Source: Ornithodoros turicata
Taxonomy: Eukaryota; Arthropoda; Arachnida; Ixodida; Argasidae
NCBI RefSeq assembly: GCF_037126465.1
Contig: NC_088206.1
Span: forward strand, 34,788,573 to 34,852,572
Direction of reading: 5' to 3'
DNA: 64,000 bases
Each line of letters begins with the position of its first letter. The stretch's first letter is position 1. A program made the translations under genes and the position numbers. The notes below the pieces were generated by a model, which worked only from the letters and a program-made list of their open reading frames with translations, did no database searches and had not been told where the DNA came from. Below, one piece after another: positions 12,290 to 23,895 of this stretch.

Positions 12290-12345
12290 TTATACCTGAA
12301 GAAGTGCAGCCTTCTGCACGAAAGTCTCGTCTCAATAAAATTTAA
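12290..12345 (+). mobile_element. Possible retroelement 3'-end hairpin
   Basis: GAAGTGCAG-CCTT-CTGCAC folds as a short hairpin and is followed by GAAAGTCTCGTCTCAATAAA. This arrangement is typical of the 3' ends of arthropod Penelope-like or CR1-like elements. No coding part is present. Confidence 0.3.
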
Positions 12346-13559
12346 ATGCTGTCAACCGTGTTCTTTCTGTTGTGAATCTCTATTACAACTACTCAACTCA
12401 GAATAGATTGATGGTGTTCCAGAACAGTTCTGGCCCAGCCCCCGTTGTTATTTCTATGCTTAGTTTGTCGCATTTATTTATATACTAGCTATATTACGAA
12501 ACATCTCCAAAAGAGTAAGTACTTCAATACATTTTCGCTAAGAAAATAATGGCGAGGGAAGTTACTCGTAATTTGAGACTGGCCAGCAATAACAGTATGA
12601 GAAAAACTAAAGAGCCAAAGTTACTGATTGAAGATTTGAGACAAAAAGGACGTTACAAGAGAGTTTGTGTTGCAGTGTAGGCAGTTCCTTAATTTAAGTT
12701 GTAGCACACACTGCTTGCTACTGCGCCCTCTACATTCTCTCGTCAGGTTTTCTATTTCCTTCTTCCATCTTTTCATTGTTTTGCTGTGACTTAACAAAAG
12801 TGTGTGATACCAAAGTGCCCCACATTGGCATGTCGCGCTCACTAATTATGAAATACAGATGAATATCACATGTGTCTGCATATATTTGTAATAGCTATGT
12901 TTCCTCATTGCCGATTTCCAAGTTACTGAGCATCGCAGCACAGAGTTATAACGTGAGTGAGTGAGTGAAAAAGAAAAAAATTGAGAAAATTGGCACCACC
13001 AACGTGGTTCAAGGACTCATTCCAGCTGTATGACAAGCAATCTCATAATTAACTGACAATTAATAAACAGATGACATCGTTGAGCGTTGACTCGTCGACC
13101 TAACAGTAAACTTCGCTACTGTTATGGATCCGACAACAGCAGGCACCCAACAAGCTAAGATCCGTCTCGTACGTAAGGAACAAAACACAGATCCAGTCTA
13201 GCCCATTTTGCAGTACTGGTTTTTGAACATGACGCAATGCTTGATTTGTTTAAATGCTCTTTTACCACAGGGGACAGCTCTGTGGAGCTGTAGAAGAATG
13301 TGCCAGAAAGCAAACTAATTTCTCGGTGAAATAGTTTTCCACGTGCCGATACAAACTGTAGTTGTCTTAATGTCTGTTGTCATCTTGTCTCGGGGGGGAT
13401 CGCCGTTACCCCGTCTCTTGCCTCACTCCCAATGTACACTCTCAATGACAACATGACATCACCAGCCACTCTCTGCTTTACTCCGTTGAGCCCACATTGT
13501 CCCTTGTTCTCCCCGCCGAATGCCACCTTCCTTTCCCACAGTCTTCCATCGCATGAGGC
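12346..13559. other. Unassigned stretch
   Basis: No gene or repeat is recognised. Frames are shorter than 75 codons and unremarkable. Confidence 0.35.
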
Positions 13560-13835
13560 TTAAAGGGACTCTGACCAGAAACTGTGGGAGCTCTTTCGTA
13601 CCTGTAGTCGATAAAGCACCCAACAAGGACTCTCCATGCGAAAATTCACGCACTAAAACCCCACGGTTTCTCTAAACTCGAATTTTAAACATTCGACTTC
13701 ATCCGAGTGCAGCACGCCTAGCGTCAAACCGAGAAAACATACGTTTATATAGAATATCCACCCCGGTCCACCATCAAGATGACGTCAACACGGGGGCACC
13801 TCGCAACACCCACAATTGGCTCAAACGCGTCACGT
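13560..13835 (+). mobile_element. TTAA-type short-transposon end (TTAAAGGGACTCTGACC)
   Basis: The sequence starts with TTAAAGGGACTCTGACC, and the same terminus (21 bp identical) occurs in inverted orientation at 19,530-19,550. TTAA plus AGGG-type ends are characteristic of the T2-type class of miniature inverted-repeat elements. The far end of this copy was not found nearby, so the extent given is approximate. Confidence 0.45.
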
Positions 13836-15249
13836 GGTCACGCAATATCTGTCAATTTCCTTCATGAAATGGCATTTCTACGTTAATATGTTTTTGTTAC
13901 AGAGCCTCAAAAAGAAAAATATACCCTGCATTTATCACCTGCAACAGTTTCTACGATTTTCTTTTCAATCTGTACACGGCGTTCGATATATGCTTCCGTA
14001 TCCGGTCAGCTGTAATGGATGCCGTATGCCGAGCTTGCGAACTGCGAACTTGTGTGACTCCCGGTTCATCCTCTTTGTTCGGGTCATTGGGTTGGTGTTG
14101 GAGTTGGTCACCATATTCTGAACGTTTCACCTATCGTTGCGGTGTACTGTTCTTGATCTGCTGCGAAGCGACGAACCGCAACGGCAGTCACTCGCCTCAG
14201 CGAACTTCTGTCTGCTGCATCTCAAAGAAGCATGGGGACCTGATGATACCTTCAACTAAAGAAACCAAATGTGCTCTCGTGTGGTCCTGACGGAAAAGTA
14301 GTATCAACAAGGTTAGCACATTTATTTTTCAGTTCCAAGTCTACGTACTGAAAACCATGCAGGTGCAGTCGATCATTCTCGTAGCTGTTGTGTAACGCGT
14401 ATGCTTTCTTACATATCCCACAGAACCCTCCACTTTTTCGACCAAGTTATCGTTATGAGATCCTTCTGATGGCTTCTTACTAGGCTAAGCGTCGTGGTAG
14501 CTGCACCTCTGCCTTCGAAAGATGAATCAGTCATTCCACACTGTGCTTACTGGCTTTGTGTAGAGTCTCGCAAATCCGACAGACTTGGACTGCCTTTTTC
14601 AAGAAAGTTTGAAATGTAAGTATGTGTATATTGGTTTCACATATCCACCACATATTGAGCGTGTGTATGATTGTACTTTATATGCTACAGCGTACATTAT
14701 TATTCAACACGTAGTGTGGCAAACTCGACATCAGTCACACAAAGCCAACAATTGCCTTTTCTTCAATTGCTTATTTTTATCATATCATGTTTTTGTCTAT
14801 ATCTCAATTTACCAACCAACGAAGTATATTATTTTAGTATAATCGTCTGATATTTAACAAGTCACAGTTTTACCATGGTTTTGGCACACTATAGCCCGAG
14901 TTGCTTATGCGTCATTAAATTGAATCATCGTCATCTTCAACTGCCATTATTCAATTGAAGTGCCAGGTGGATATAATGATATGGCAAGATATATTTTTTT
15001 GCTGTCATCCTGGAATTGCTCATTTCAGAAGAATAGTCACCATAAAGTTTGTTTTCGTTTTCAGAAACATTAAGAGGACTAAAACCAAACACTTTTCTTT
15101 CAGAGCATCCCTTATGCACCTGCATTTCAATTCCAATCTGTATTACAAGAATGACAGACCACTCGACAGAGATGAACATCTGAAAGTGAAAGAGCTGGAA
15201 TGAAGATACGTTAATCTGTGTCAAAGGTTCTTAGTATGTGTGCGAGTCG
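13836..15249. other. Unassigned, AT-rich
   Basis: Two overlapping frames (13,816-14,121 and 14,015-14,290) show no motifs. I see no repeat. A possible start of the following LINE fragment lies near 15,240. Confidence 0.3.
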
Positions 15250-15650
15250 AGGACATAGGTCTCAAGCTTATTCCTGTCTTCAGAAGAGGTGACAACTATG
15301 CTCCTTCTATCTATTAACCAGCTCCACTTTTTAGGGTTCCCTGTAAACTAATGGAGCACATCATGTACTACCACGTTGTCAACTAAGTTGACTCTGTCAA
15401 TTTCTTTTTTTTAAATTCCAGCATGGCTTTAGAAAAGGGTATTCAGGCAAAACTAACGTAGTGGAATTCGTTCACAGCATTTCAAACTGTCTTGATTTCT
15501 GGGTCCATGTAGATGTAGTATTCTTTTTATTTTGTAAGGGCTTTTGACACTGTGCTCTGCGCTCGCGTGTTGGCCAAAGTAGCCTAATTAAAATTTGATC
15601 CTGCTACCTGGATATGCAGTTTCTCAACTAACCGTAACTGTGGCGACAAC
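15250..15650 (+). pseudogene. LINE RT fragment (fingers/palm), heavily decayed
   Basis: Reading across frameshifts, the + strand gives the N-terminal RT blocks of a non-LTR element: LIPVFRRGD, then VPCKLMEHIMYYHVVN (the 'S..CK.LE.I' block), HGF-K-YS (block 2) and VDVVFF-FCKGFDTV (block 3, 'D.s.AFD'). The GVPQG and FADD blocks are absent. At least two in-frame stops and several shifts occur. It is a truncated inactive remnant of a jockey/CR1-type LINE, unrelated in position to the Penelope fragment that follows. Confidence 0.65.
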
Positions 15651-15879
15651 TCGTGAGGAGAACCTATCATATCACCACCATGCAGCATTTGTTATATTAC
15701 AATCGCTTCACATTTTAATCTAGTCAAAAGCAAGGCCTTTTGGTGATCGGTCTTGTATAATTACGTGCCCCTCCGTTATGTAACACCACACTGGGTTCTT
15801 CAACCTATGAGAGAGAAATAAATATATTGCCAAGTAAATTGTCTACAAGGCTCGTTATTCCATATCGCCACACTACCAC

Positions 15880-16640
15880 AAGCAATTGTTAGAGTAGTGG
15901 CCCAAGGTATGAAGCTCGCCACTAATCATCATTCAAACAAAGTTCATTATGTAAAATGCTTTACTCAGAATACTGGCTTAACACAACAATTAAGAATAAA
16001 GAGAGTAAACGTTTCATTGCCTATCCAGGTGGCATCATCCCTCCAACAGAGAACAATCAAAAACAACATCAAAGGAGTCAAATCGGTGGTCCGCATTCCT
16101 TTCATCCAATGTATTTCATACGCTATTTGGAGGGCACTGTGCCCATCAGGCATTTTGACTGTGCATATCAAGTTGAGTGCATAGAATCTGATGCAACCTA
16201 CATTGGCGAGATAGACAAAAGACGTGGGACAAGACTAAAAGAGCCAGTTGCCAGGGCTACTAATGCTTAGCTTAACTAAACAGGACCGAATCAGTCTACC
16301 ACTGCTGTCCTAAGGGACATATATTTTGATGGTGCAGTAACCTTTGCTCATGACTAGCGATGGGACCCTAGAAAGTTCTTAGAATCATGCTTTATCAGGC
16401 GTGATGCTTCAGCCTGTAATACATACCGTGGCCCCCTATCGGATGTGTAAGATTCCCTCTTAGATAGGCTGATGTGCTCATCTTTGGCCTCTGTTGTACT
16501 GATGATGCCACCCGGATAGGCGACAAAACGTTTACGCTCTGTTTTTATTCGTTGTGTTGAGCGGTGTTTGCAGTAAAGGACGCTACATTATGAGGTTGTC
16601 ACCCAGCTTTTGAAATATATTTTCAAATAAAGTTGTTGTT
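15880..16640 (+). pseudogene. Penelope-like element, GIY-YIG endonuclease remnant and 3' end
   Basis: The frame 15,956-16,270 ends with YQVECIESDATYIGE, matching the Penelope-like endonuclease: a C-x2-C-type pair (C, then S in place of the second Cys), the YIG core and a downstream K-R-GTRLKE block. About 235 bp downstream, GATGATGCCACC-GGAT-AGGCGACAAAACGTTT is the hairpin-like 3' signature usual for these elements. The frame stops (TAG near 16,268) before the conserved RR-x2-E and P-x-G-x-N blocks, so the enzyme is truncated. Confidence 0.65.
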
Positions 16641-16733
16641 TTACAAAGCTCAATACATTGCAGAAATCATTATTGTGGCCTATTGTTTTGGGGGTGCCAT
16701 TCTAGCAGTCACATGAAGCACTGAAGGGCCAAT

Positions 16734-17024
16734 TTAAAAAGTAAAGGCAGTCTGATTTATGTTCTTGCCGACATGGCACAGCGTATGTACGAGGTAGTTC
16801 CATTTCAGAAGCCTGAGAACACTCAAAGCAATTAGTGGGCTAGCATCAGATATGGTGTACAGCATTACATATTTGCTTTTGCTAGGGCAACTAAGAAGGG
16901 TGGATAGAAAGGCAGTTACAACCTGTTTCCACAAAAGACACTCAGATTCATTACCAATTTCCTTTAAGAGAGCCAAGGCTTTTTCTAGATTACTAGAACA
17001 TGGGTACCTGGTTATAAATAACAA
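16734..17024 (-). pseudogene. Possible M1 aminopeptidase C-terminal (ERAP1_C-like) fragment
   Basis: The minus-strand frame includes ALALLKEIGNESECLLWKQV, which resembles the helical C-terminal domain of M1 zinc aminopeptidases ('..L.yL.nEtdyv.W...'). The match covers about 35 residues; the rest of the 96-codon frame is not recognisable, and no HExxH zinc motif lies nearby. It could be a single exon or a processed fragment. The call is by eye and tentative. Confidence 0.3.
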
Positions 17025-17208
17025 GAATTCATCTACCAGAAGTCAGTGTTTCAAACACCCTGCTTTCCATCAACACTATTAAAAGGTGTGACCCCCAAAC
17101 CTACACAAAATTCCTGGAGAGTCTTTACTGGACACTGTTGCTGTCCCTCTCACCAGGTGCTCTCTATGAACCCGATTCACAGTTCTGGATGCACTGCCTG
17201 AGCTAACT

Positions 17209-17436
17209 TCAGCATGCTTTCCCAACACGAATGGTAACTGCTATGAGGAGTGTTGTACTTACTGAAAGCAACATGAAATGCTGTACCTTGACAGGTAACG
17301 TTGATATCCTTCTTAAGACCGTAGAGAGATGTTCCTTGCTCCCTTTCTTCCAAATCTTACTATCAGACGCAAGCCCACTTGCCACCAAGCCAATGAGATG
17401 TGCCTCACAGTCAGTGCAATCAAGGGAATCAATCAC
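17209..17436 (-). other. Unassigned minus-strand open frame
   Basis: 75 codons with a Cys-x2-Cys pair near the start and no family I recognise. It lies about 185 bp upstream (in minus-strand terms) of the aminopeptidase-like piece and could be another exon of the same gene, or chance. Confidence 0.2.
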
Positions 17437-17741
17437 TGAGGCTCAGAAAAGCTGTTTTCCATCGGGATCTGATCCAGCACTGAGCCGTGAGTAGCCCCGT
17501 GAAAGTACCAGGGTTTCTTCGAATTTTAGATGTGCCAGCATTTGTTTTCCTCCCCTCCTTTTTATGTAGTAGCTGATTACTTTAGCCTTGTACTGCTTTG
17601 GAGATTGTGGAGATGATGTAAGAGGTGGAACTAGGCTTTATGCAAAATGAGGCAAAGTGTGACTATGTACAAATCTTCTGAGAATGTCTATGTATCATTC
17701 ACACAAAGAGAGGATACGTGTTACATCTTTTTCCGGTTTTG

Positions 17742-17960
17742 ATATTTATTTATTTATGAATATGTCTCAAAGGCCATTGCAGGCATTACATGAGGGGGAC
17801 ATCAACATGGGTCACTTAACAAATACGGAAGTTACAAGGAACATACATATTTGGAAGACAAGACTCTATTTTTTGTTTGTTCATCAGTCTTGCTCAAGAA
17901 ATTGTTCACTGTAGCAATGGTACACAATGTCACGAAAGGAGTGCTCATCTATCGTTCCGC
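17742..17960 (-). mobile_element. LINE 3' tail remnant
   Basis: On the minus strand this reads CCCCCTCATGTAATGCC-GCAATGGCCTTTGAGA and then an (AATA)n tail. That layout resembles the end of the LINE at 26,860-26,908 (CCCCTCTGTAATGC-ATGCCTTGAGGG then (AAAT)n). No coding sequence is attached that I can confirm. Confidence 0.45.
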
Positions 17961-19529
17961 AAGACTCATTAAAAAGGACTAGTGTTGTTTTTCAACACAA
18001 CATGTTGAACTCATGGACCATGCATCATCCTGAGAGCTATAGATGATCCTAAATACAGATGCTGAATTATTTTAAATGTGATAGACGAGCTGTGCGAAGA
18101 GGTACCCCCAGTTAGGATCTTGGGTACTTGAAGCCTGTGGCATTTTCTGTGGGAAAGGCATGCCAGACCCTCTTCACTGCACAGGCTGGGATGACCATGA
18201 TCTTGTTTTTTCCAAGCTTGTGCCATACTCACCTTGCAAACTGGCGATACGCAGTGTATCTGCATCGTCTACACAGATGTACATAAAATATAGTTTAGGC
18301 AAATAGGTAACCGGTTACAGTACAGTGTGTGTGCATTGTCATTTCTACATGTACCTGAGAGTAACTGCAGTTTACCTGCCCACACCTTGTACATTACTAC
18401 ACATGCTGTGTTCTTGTAGAACCCAAAATGGTTTTGCTTTTCACTGAATCGACAATCAAGAACACTCAATATCGCTAAAAACCTACGCTAAAACCTTATG
18501 CACAGGGCAATACATAAAAACGTGACTCAGGACACAGCACACTGACAATTACAAAACTGCCTATATTGGTTTTCTCCAGTTCAGAGTCGTGTACTGTATA
18601 GCCTTTTTATGTGCTGCGCCCTGTACTGGAGTTTTTAACGACTCTATTGCAGGACCAAACCAGTTTTGGGCGCCCAAATTTTAACATCGTTCGACAAGGA
18701 CACATGTGACTTACTTGTGAATACAGTCGCTCATAGGTTCGCGCTGCCCACGGAGTTCAATATGCGACCTTCAGGACAGTCATATTGAAGAATAGAAGTT
18801 GACAATCTTTGTGGGTTGTAATGCACTCATACTGCAGTCATTCGGCAGTATTTTCGAGCTCCTTGCAGCACAAGCATTCGATCTCCTTCGGCATTATGAC
18901 ACACCAGCCACACCGGCACCATGAACAGCAAGTGCGCATTAGATATCAGAACACGAAATTTCTGAGAACGTTTACATGTTCGATCACAGTGTGCGTTAAA
19001 AAGCTCATCGCTTACCTGAAGACAGTCGACTCATGCTGTTTGCTTCATCTGTAACTGATGTTCGTAGAGCTCTAACTTCGTCTCGCATTCGCGGCATCGG
19101 CGACGTTTCGAAAGCCTACCGAGCTGTTCAGCACGCAGAATTATCTTCTCGATGTCTCGATCGCAGAAAGGTCAGAAAGAAGTTCCGGGCTCGAGGTCTC
19201 CGCATTTCTGCCTTCGACGTCCATATTGAAGATCGCTTTCCGGACGGATGCCGGCGCTCTCACAAACTCACTAACAACAGAACTTCCGGTCCGGGCGCCC
19301 AATGAAACGTGGCCCTCGTGACTTCGTCACACACACGGAAATTGGCGGATGTCCACTGCAAAGAGGCTAGATTTCGGCCCCGATTGCGCGAGTTGAGGGG
19401 GAAAAGCGAAGCCGGTTTTCAGCTCCCTGTTTGGCAAACTTTGCCTCCGCGCACAGCCAAAATATTTCGCGTGTGGCTTGGAGGCATATTATACCTTCGT
19501 AATAGATGCAAACGAAATATTTGTCGAAC
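17961..19529. other. Unassigned stretch
   Basis: Several 65-90 codon frames on both strands, none with a recognised domain. The right end (about 19,400-19,550) is probably interior sequence of the TTAA-type element that ends at 19,550. Confidence 0.3.
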
Positions 19530-19575
19530 TTCTGGTCAGAGTCCCTTTAAAGGGACCCAAAAGTGAATATAAACC
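19530..19575. mobile_element. Two TTAA-type transposon ends meeting at one TTAA
   Basis: TCTGGTCAGAGTCCCTTTAA (right end of one element) runs directly into TTAAAGGGACCCAAAAGTG (left end of another); they share the central TTAA. The left-hand end matches 13,560 inverted; the right-hand end matches, inverted, the sequence ending at 28,566. Confidence 0.55.
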
Positions 19576-19859
19576 TATCGAAACTTTATGTTCAGCGAAA
19601 AGCTTGTACCTTCAAAAGTTCAAATATCAAAGTACTCCGCTGAAATCGCTTTAGTTTTTCTATACTCGAATTTTCCATAATTGCATGTCCAGGGACCTAG
19701 TAGGAAACCGGGCAGTCTGTCAACAATTGTATGACCCCGCGCCATCTGTCGAGGACGCATGTAATACGCGCACTTCCGGGCACTAATCCGGCGAAAACGA
19801 AAATGGCAGTGGGCATTTGTGACCAATTTCTACGTCGGGAACGTCGAGCCTTTTGAACA

Positions 19860-20435
19860 TGAGTGCGCTGGAATTCCGCATTCGAGAACTGTCGCTCACA
19901 CAGAACTGTGGTTCGTGCGTTAGCGTGCTGGAAAGTGTGTTCTTCGCAGCAGAAGATTCCTCGTCCAGAGATTAATCGGAGTCACATTCGTCCTCAGTAG
20001 TAGCTCACCGTGCCGTGAACATGGACTGCTTTGTGAAATTTCCGTGTATCAGGGAGAAGCACTTGTGTAAGCCGCAACAAGCGCTGTTTTTTCGTAGTGC
20101 AGGTGTTTATGTGTGAAATGCAAACCGACGGATACTACGGTTTTTGCTGCCGAGAGGTAGAGAATGCGTGTGAAAAGCAGAGAGACAATTGCATCAGAAC
20201 TACCATATATTTCGAAATACTGTGCCTTGACACCGAAGTGTGTCAAGCAAGTGTCATTTACATACATCCGAGAAACCGAAGAGCATGGCAACATACACGG
20301 CAGCGCCGTGTGGTCTTTACGCGCTACTTGAACGGCAAACTGGACGGAAAACCCTTATTTCTGCAGGAAATTCCGTTATACCACCTGTCGGCCATTCACA
20401 AGATGGATATGTGGTGCTCCGAGAAAATACAATAG
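19860..20435 (+). pseudogene. Possible P2X7-tail-like (Cys-rich) domain frame
   Basis: The frame 20,097-20,435 contains FCCREVENACEKQRDNCIRT, then FEILCLDTEV and RQRRVVFTRYLNGKL. This layout resembles the C-terminal cytoplasmic (ballast) domain of P2X7 receptors and the many P2X7-tail-like proteins of invertebrates: CC-x-E, a C-I-T-type turn, an F..-C-L-D strand, then a YR-x-F-x-x-W-x-x-G-x-L region. The last part (ending near FLQEIPLYHLSAIHK) is diverged from the usual basic 'IP.CV...IR..FP' end. Upstream, 19,880-19,980 reads MSALEFRIREL and an acidic/serine-rich stretch with a stop, so the N-terminus is broken or in another exon. Assignment is by pattern and could be wrong. Confidence 0.4.
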
Positions 20436-21708
20436 AAAGTACTCCACTGGATCTCAATCTGCGTCATGCATGCTATTAGGGATGCTTTCCCATCAGTGCG
20501 CTGACTTTTCTCATTGCTTTTTCTTTGCTGTCACAGCATATTATAATTACTAGTTTGTTCCTGGAGGGTTAAGTAACCCGTGGGCATAGATGTATTTGTA
20601 GGTTATACTCAAGTCTCAATTGTATATGTGAGGAGTAAGTAAGATAATTTTCATCAGTGTCATTCAGCTGAACTGTGTTCATAACCTTTTAGTATACTTC
20701 TTAGTGACTACGTTTCCAAATGTCAATTAATATTTAAACCAAGATTGGGATTTAACACGTAATTAACTCTGTTTTGGTAAACGGAGTAACTGATTCATTA
20801 TCACGTCACCAACTAACATTTGTAAAGGAGGACTTGAGGGCTGACTTCAAGTATTATTAACCCTTGACCTCGGTTCAAAGTTAATCATACACCATTGGTG
20901 TGCATGGTACTCCAAAATGGCTAAATAATTTATAGCATAAGTTCTCTGTTACTGTAATTGAGATGTACTTTTGTAAAGTACTTTTGACAGCCATGCGAAT
21001 TGAAACTGGCTTCACTGTGCACTACAAATGCATCGTAACATTTAATTGAAATATACTATAAGAGTAGAAGCAACATTTTGTCACAGCTCAAACTATATCT
21101 CGTTTTTATTGTCCAGGGATTTAAGAAACAGAGTAGGACTTCCTGCCCTCTGATGTTTTGACGTACTTGATAGAGTTGTAAAACCTGCAACAAAATAAAC
21201 AAGAGAAGTATAAACAGTTTCGTCTTTCCTTTTTGAATTTAACAAGCTAGTTATATTTTACCATTTGTGCACTTTTGTATTCTCTGTTGGTGAAAAGATT
21301 ACAGGGACAATAATGCTGCAGATCCAACAGTAACTACACAGCAGATCCTACAAATTTAGGACCAATATGATGTGGTAACCTTGCATGGCTCACTACAGCA
21401 GTGACACACACTGAACAATTCCAGTAGTGGGGCTTAAAAGACAATGAACTTTCACTGTTTCAATGGTCATTCAAGTGTAGAGGATGCATCTCTAGAAAAT
21501 TAATTCGCGTTCCTTAGTCATATAACTACACTTCTTCACACAGGAAGTGTTCTTCTACCATTCAAACAAGCTAGCAGTTCTCATCGGTTTCTTCTCCTAC
21601 TGTTGACACCGTACTAATGTTCTGCACCTGTCCAAAGACTCCGTAAATGTCACAAAGTCTGCAACACCTAACAAATCTACTGCTTCCATATCTGGACTTT
21701 GCATACCT
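20436..21708. other. Unassigned, AT-rich
   Basis: No long frames over about 1.1 kb (20,480-21,570) on either strand. This looks like intronic or intergenic sequence. The minus-strand frame at 21,571-21,777 is treated with the exon candidate that follows. Confidence 0.35.
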
Positions 21709-21797
21709 GCTTTCAGCTATTTCTGTCATGTCAACTTGAGTGCCTGGATCACGCAATACGTAGTAGTCGGGCGCCACTTCAACACTGGAAGGCCCCT
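21709..21797 (-). CDS. Candidate internal exon, unknown gene
   Basis: On the minus strand a good acceptor (TTTAATTTCAG) precedes a 29-codon open block containing SVEVAPDYYVLRDPGTQV, which ends at a good donor (GCAG then GTATGC). Phase is open throughout. The protein is not a transposon family I know. A second minus-strand donor (TTAG then GTATGT) lies at about 21,911 and could end an upstream exon. Only splice-site quality and composition support this call. Confidence 0.3.
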
Positions 21798-22600
21798 GAA
21801 ATTAAATGTGTTGATGTTGACAATATTGAGTACGGGACAAGTAGGATAATATAAGTTAAATGGAATACGTCATCGTTATATTATACATGTGTGACGTCTG
21901 TACATACCTAAGAGTTGTGTTGAACTCGCCACTTCGGTGAAGCAAAATCACTGGTTACTGAACGGCAGTTTGCTTCGAACACCTTCGCAATTCGCCGTCT
22001 ACGGCATCTTCTTCGTAGTCATCGGCAGCAAAATAAGCTCAGCACATACGACACGACTGCTGTGTCTAATAGCCGGGTGTTTAGAACCACATTCGTTCTC
22101 GCGCTCACTCCTCTTGTGGCAGCAAACGAAGATGAACGAACGAACATGATTTTAGCATCCCCGAACACCAAAACTACACCAGGCAGACGTAGGTATCCTG
22201 AATACGTGACACAGCAGCCACGAACATGTCATCCACTTCCACTTACTATTTCGCGAGACCAACATGACCACCAACGACGTAAACAATAAACGCGATAACA
22301 CAGACGGCCTTGCAGATGGCGCGGTGGATCGTAGCCCGTAGCGGCGAAGTAGCTGAATGCTTTATTAACGTAGAAACTATATGGAAGTGAGCGTCATTTT
22401 TAAAATGTCGTTTAGCTGTAAGATCCTGTGCGTCAACTTTGTTCTCTATAAAATTAGCTCTCACGTGGTAAGGATTGACCAATCCCTCACAGGCAGCACA
22501 AACCCTCGGGAAAAGAATGGAAACGCAATGGGGGCTTCGGCTCCTGAACGGGCGATAGTGCCCACCTGGTTCCCAGCGGTGTGGGAACTGAGGAGGTAGA

Positions 22601-22721
22601 ACATCAGAGAAGATAAGGGCGGCTTATCGGCTATATCGGCGGCTTCTGTCCTGAGGCAACTCCCTTCCTACATTCTACCGGTTCGCTGGATTTCTACCCA
22701 TCTACATCAGAGAAGATAAGG
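22601..22721 (+). mobile_element. 5'-truncated Penelope-like 3' end with 18-bp target duplication
   Basis: The 18-mer ACATCAGAGAAGATAAGG occurs at 22,601-22,618 and again at 22,704-22,721. Between them lie 85 bp whose last 64 bp (GCGGCTTCTGTCCTGAGG through TTTCTACCCATC) match the final bases of the Penelope-like element that ends at 43,406. The pair of identical flanks is best read as a target-site duplication around a very short retroposed copy. Confidence 0.75.
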
Positions 22722-22925
22722 TAGTCCCCCGACGGTGCCGTGATCATTTCCCGCTCTGGTCTCCTTTTGGTCATGTAAACAATAATATAGGATCGCTCCC
22801 CGATACTGCTCTGACCATTTCCCGGTCTGGACTGACCTTGGTCATGTGACCAAAATATAGGATCGCTCCCCGATGCTGATCTGATCACTTCACGGTAATC
22901 AGCCACATGACCGGGGTGCAACAAC
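22722..22925. repeat. About 70-bp tandem repeat, three diverged copies
   Basis: The block ATATAGGATCGCTCCCCGAT occurs at 22,785 and 22,855 (70 bp apart) with associated CTCTGACCATTTCCCG and GGTCATGT segments. A third, partial copy begins at about 22,722. Confidence 0.7.
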
Positions 22926-23636
22926 GGATTTCTGTTTCCAGACTGTCAGGCGCCGAGTGATGCAATCACGTAACCGACAGTTTCGAATCTGGCCAATGAT
23001 GTTCCTCGATCGTCCAGCCGTGTTTGCACCGTCGGAGTCCCCGTCGCTCTGGCTGCGAGAAACGAATGCATCCGGCCGTGCTCACGAAACTTTCGGGGAA
23101 TTCCAACGTTTTTAAGCGATTCATCGAGTGGTAAGTGCTATTTCTTTTTGTGGTATTCCTCGCATTGATAAACGTTGCTCATAGATGCTTTTCAACATGA
23201 GTGACACCGTTCTTGAAGGCTTCTCTCGAAACTTAGCAGCGCAGCATCGCATAGTTTCGATTTCAGTGATCCATTGTGGTTTATGCGTTGCTTTTAGGAT
23301 AATGGACTCCGTTTCGCTGAAAATATGGTTCAGTAAAGTGTGCAATCGTATGTATTGCGTATTTGACATCAAACGAAATATAACCATTTCTCAGGACGAC
23401 TGCGTGCTGCAGCTGTGCTTTCCATCTCCTGCGTGCGTACAAAACTGGAATGCTGGAGGACTTCAGCTCAAAGTTCGTTTTTGTAGTCATTCTAAATAAA
23501 AAGAAATGAAAAAAAGGAACCTCCGAAGTGAATAAATTATTCCGCTTTAATCTGTTTGCGTAATGTGATCGACGCATGATTTGTCAATATGTTTGAAACT
23601 GTGAGTGAAAGTTATCCTGATCTTTCATTCAGAATG

Positions 23637-23772
23637 TCATGCTGGACCACTACCAGAGCGTGCTTAAAGAAATCAATGCCTTGATGAAGTGCCCACCACC
23701 AGATCTCTGCCTCGGAGCCAGTGATGATGGTCAAGATTTTTCTAGCGGATCTTGTCATGTCATGCTGAAAAC
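23637..23772 (+). CDS. Candidate exon, unknown gene
   Basis: A polypyrimidine-AG (CTGATCTTTCATTCAG) precedes an open block MLDHYQSVLKEINALMKCPP followed by an acidic, Gly/Ser-rich end, with a possible GTATGT donor near 23,776. I do not recognise the product. Plausible exon-like frames also occur upstream at about 23,185-23,250 and 23,395-23,470, which would fit a small host gene on the + strand. Evidence is weak. Confidence 0.25.
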
Positions 23773-23895
23773 TGTATGTTTAGCTATTTGGTATGTATTC
23801 AATAACGTGTGCATCTTGTGGTGTACTTTTCTCAGTGTAACCCTGGCCTCAAGCTATCTTCCACTTCCAGAATCCACCCCGTACTTCGGTTACAA

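Noticed and set aside
13560..19550. A single 6-kb transposon bounded by the identical TTAAAGGGACTCTGACC ends
   Set aside because: The interior holds several unrelated decayed retroelements and no matching transposase; two separate short elements explain the ends better.
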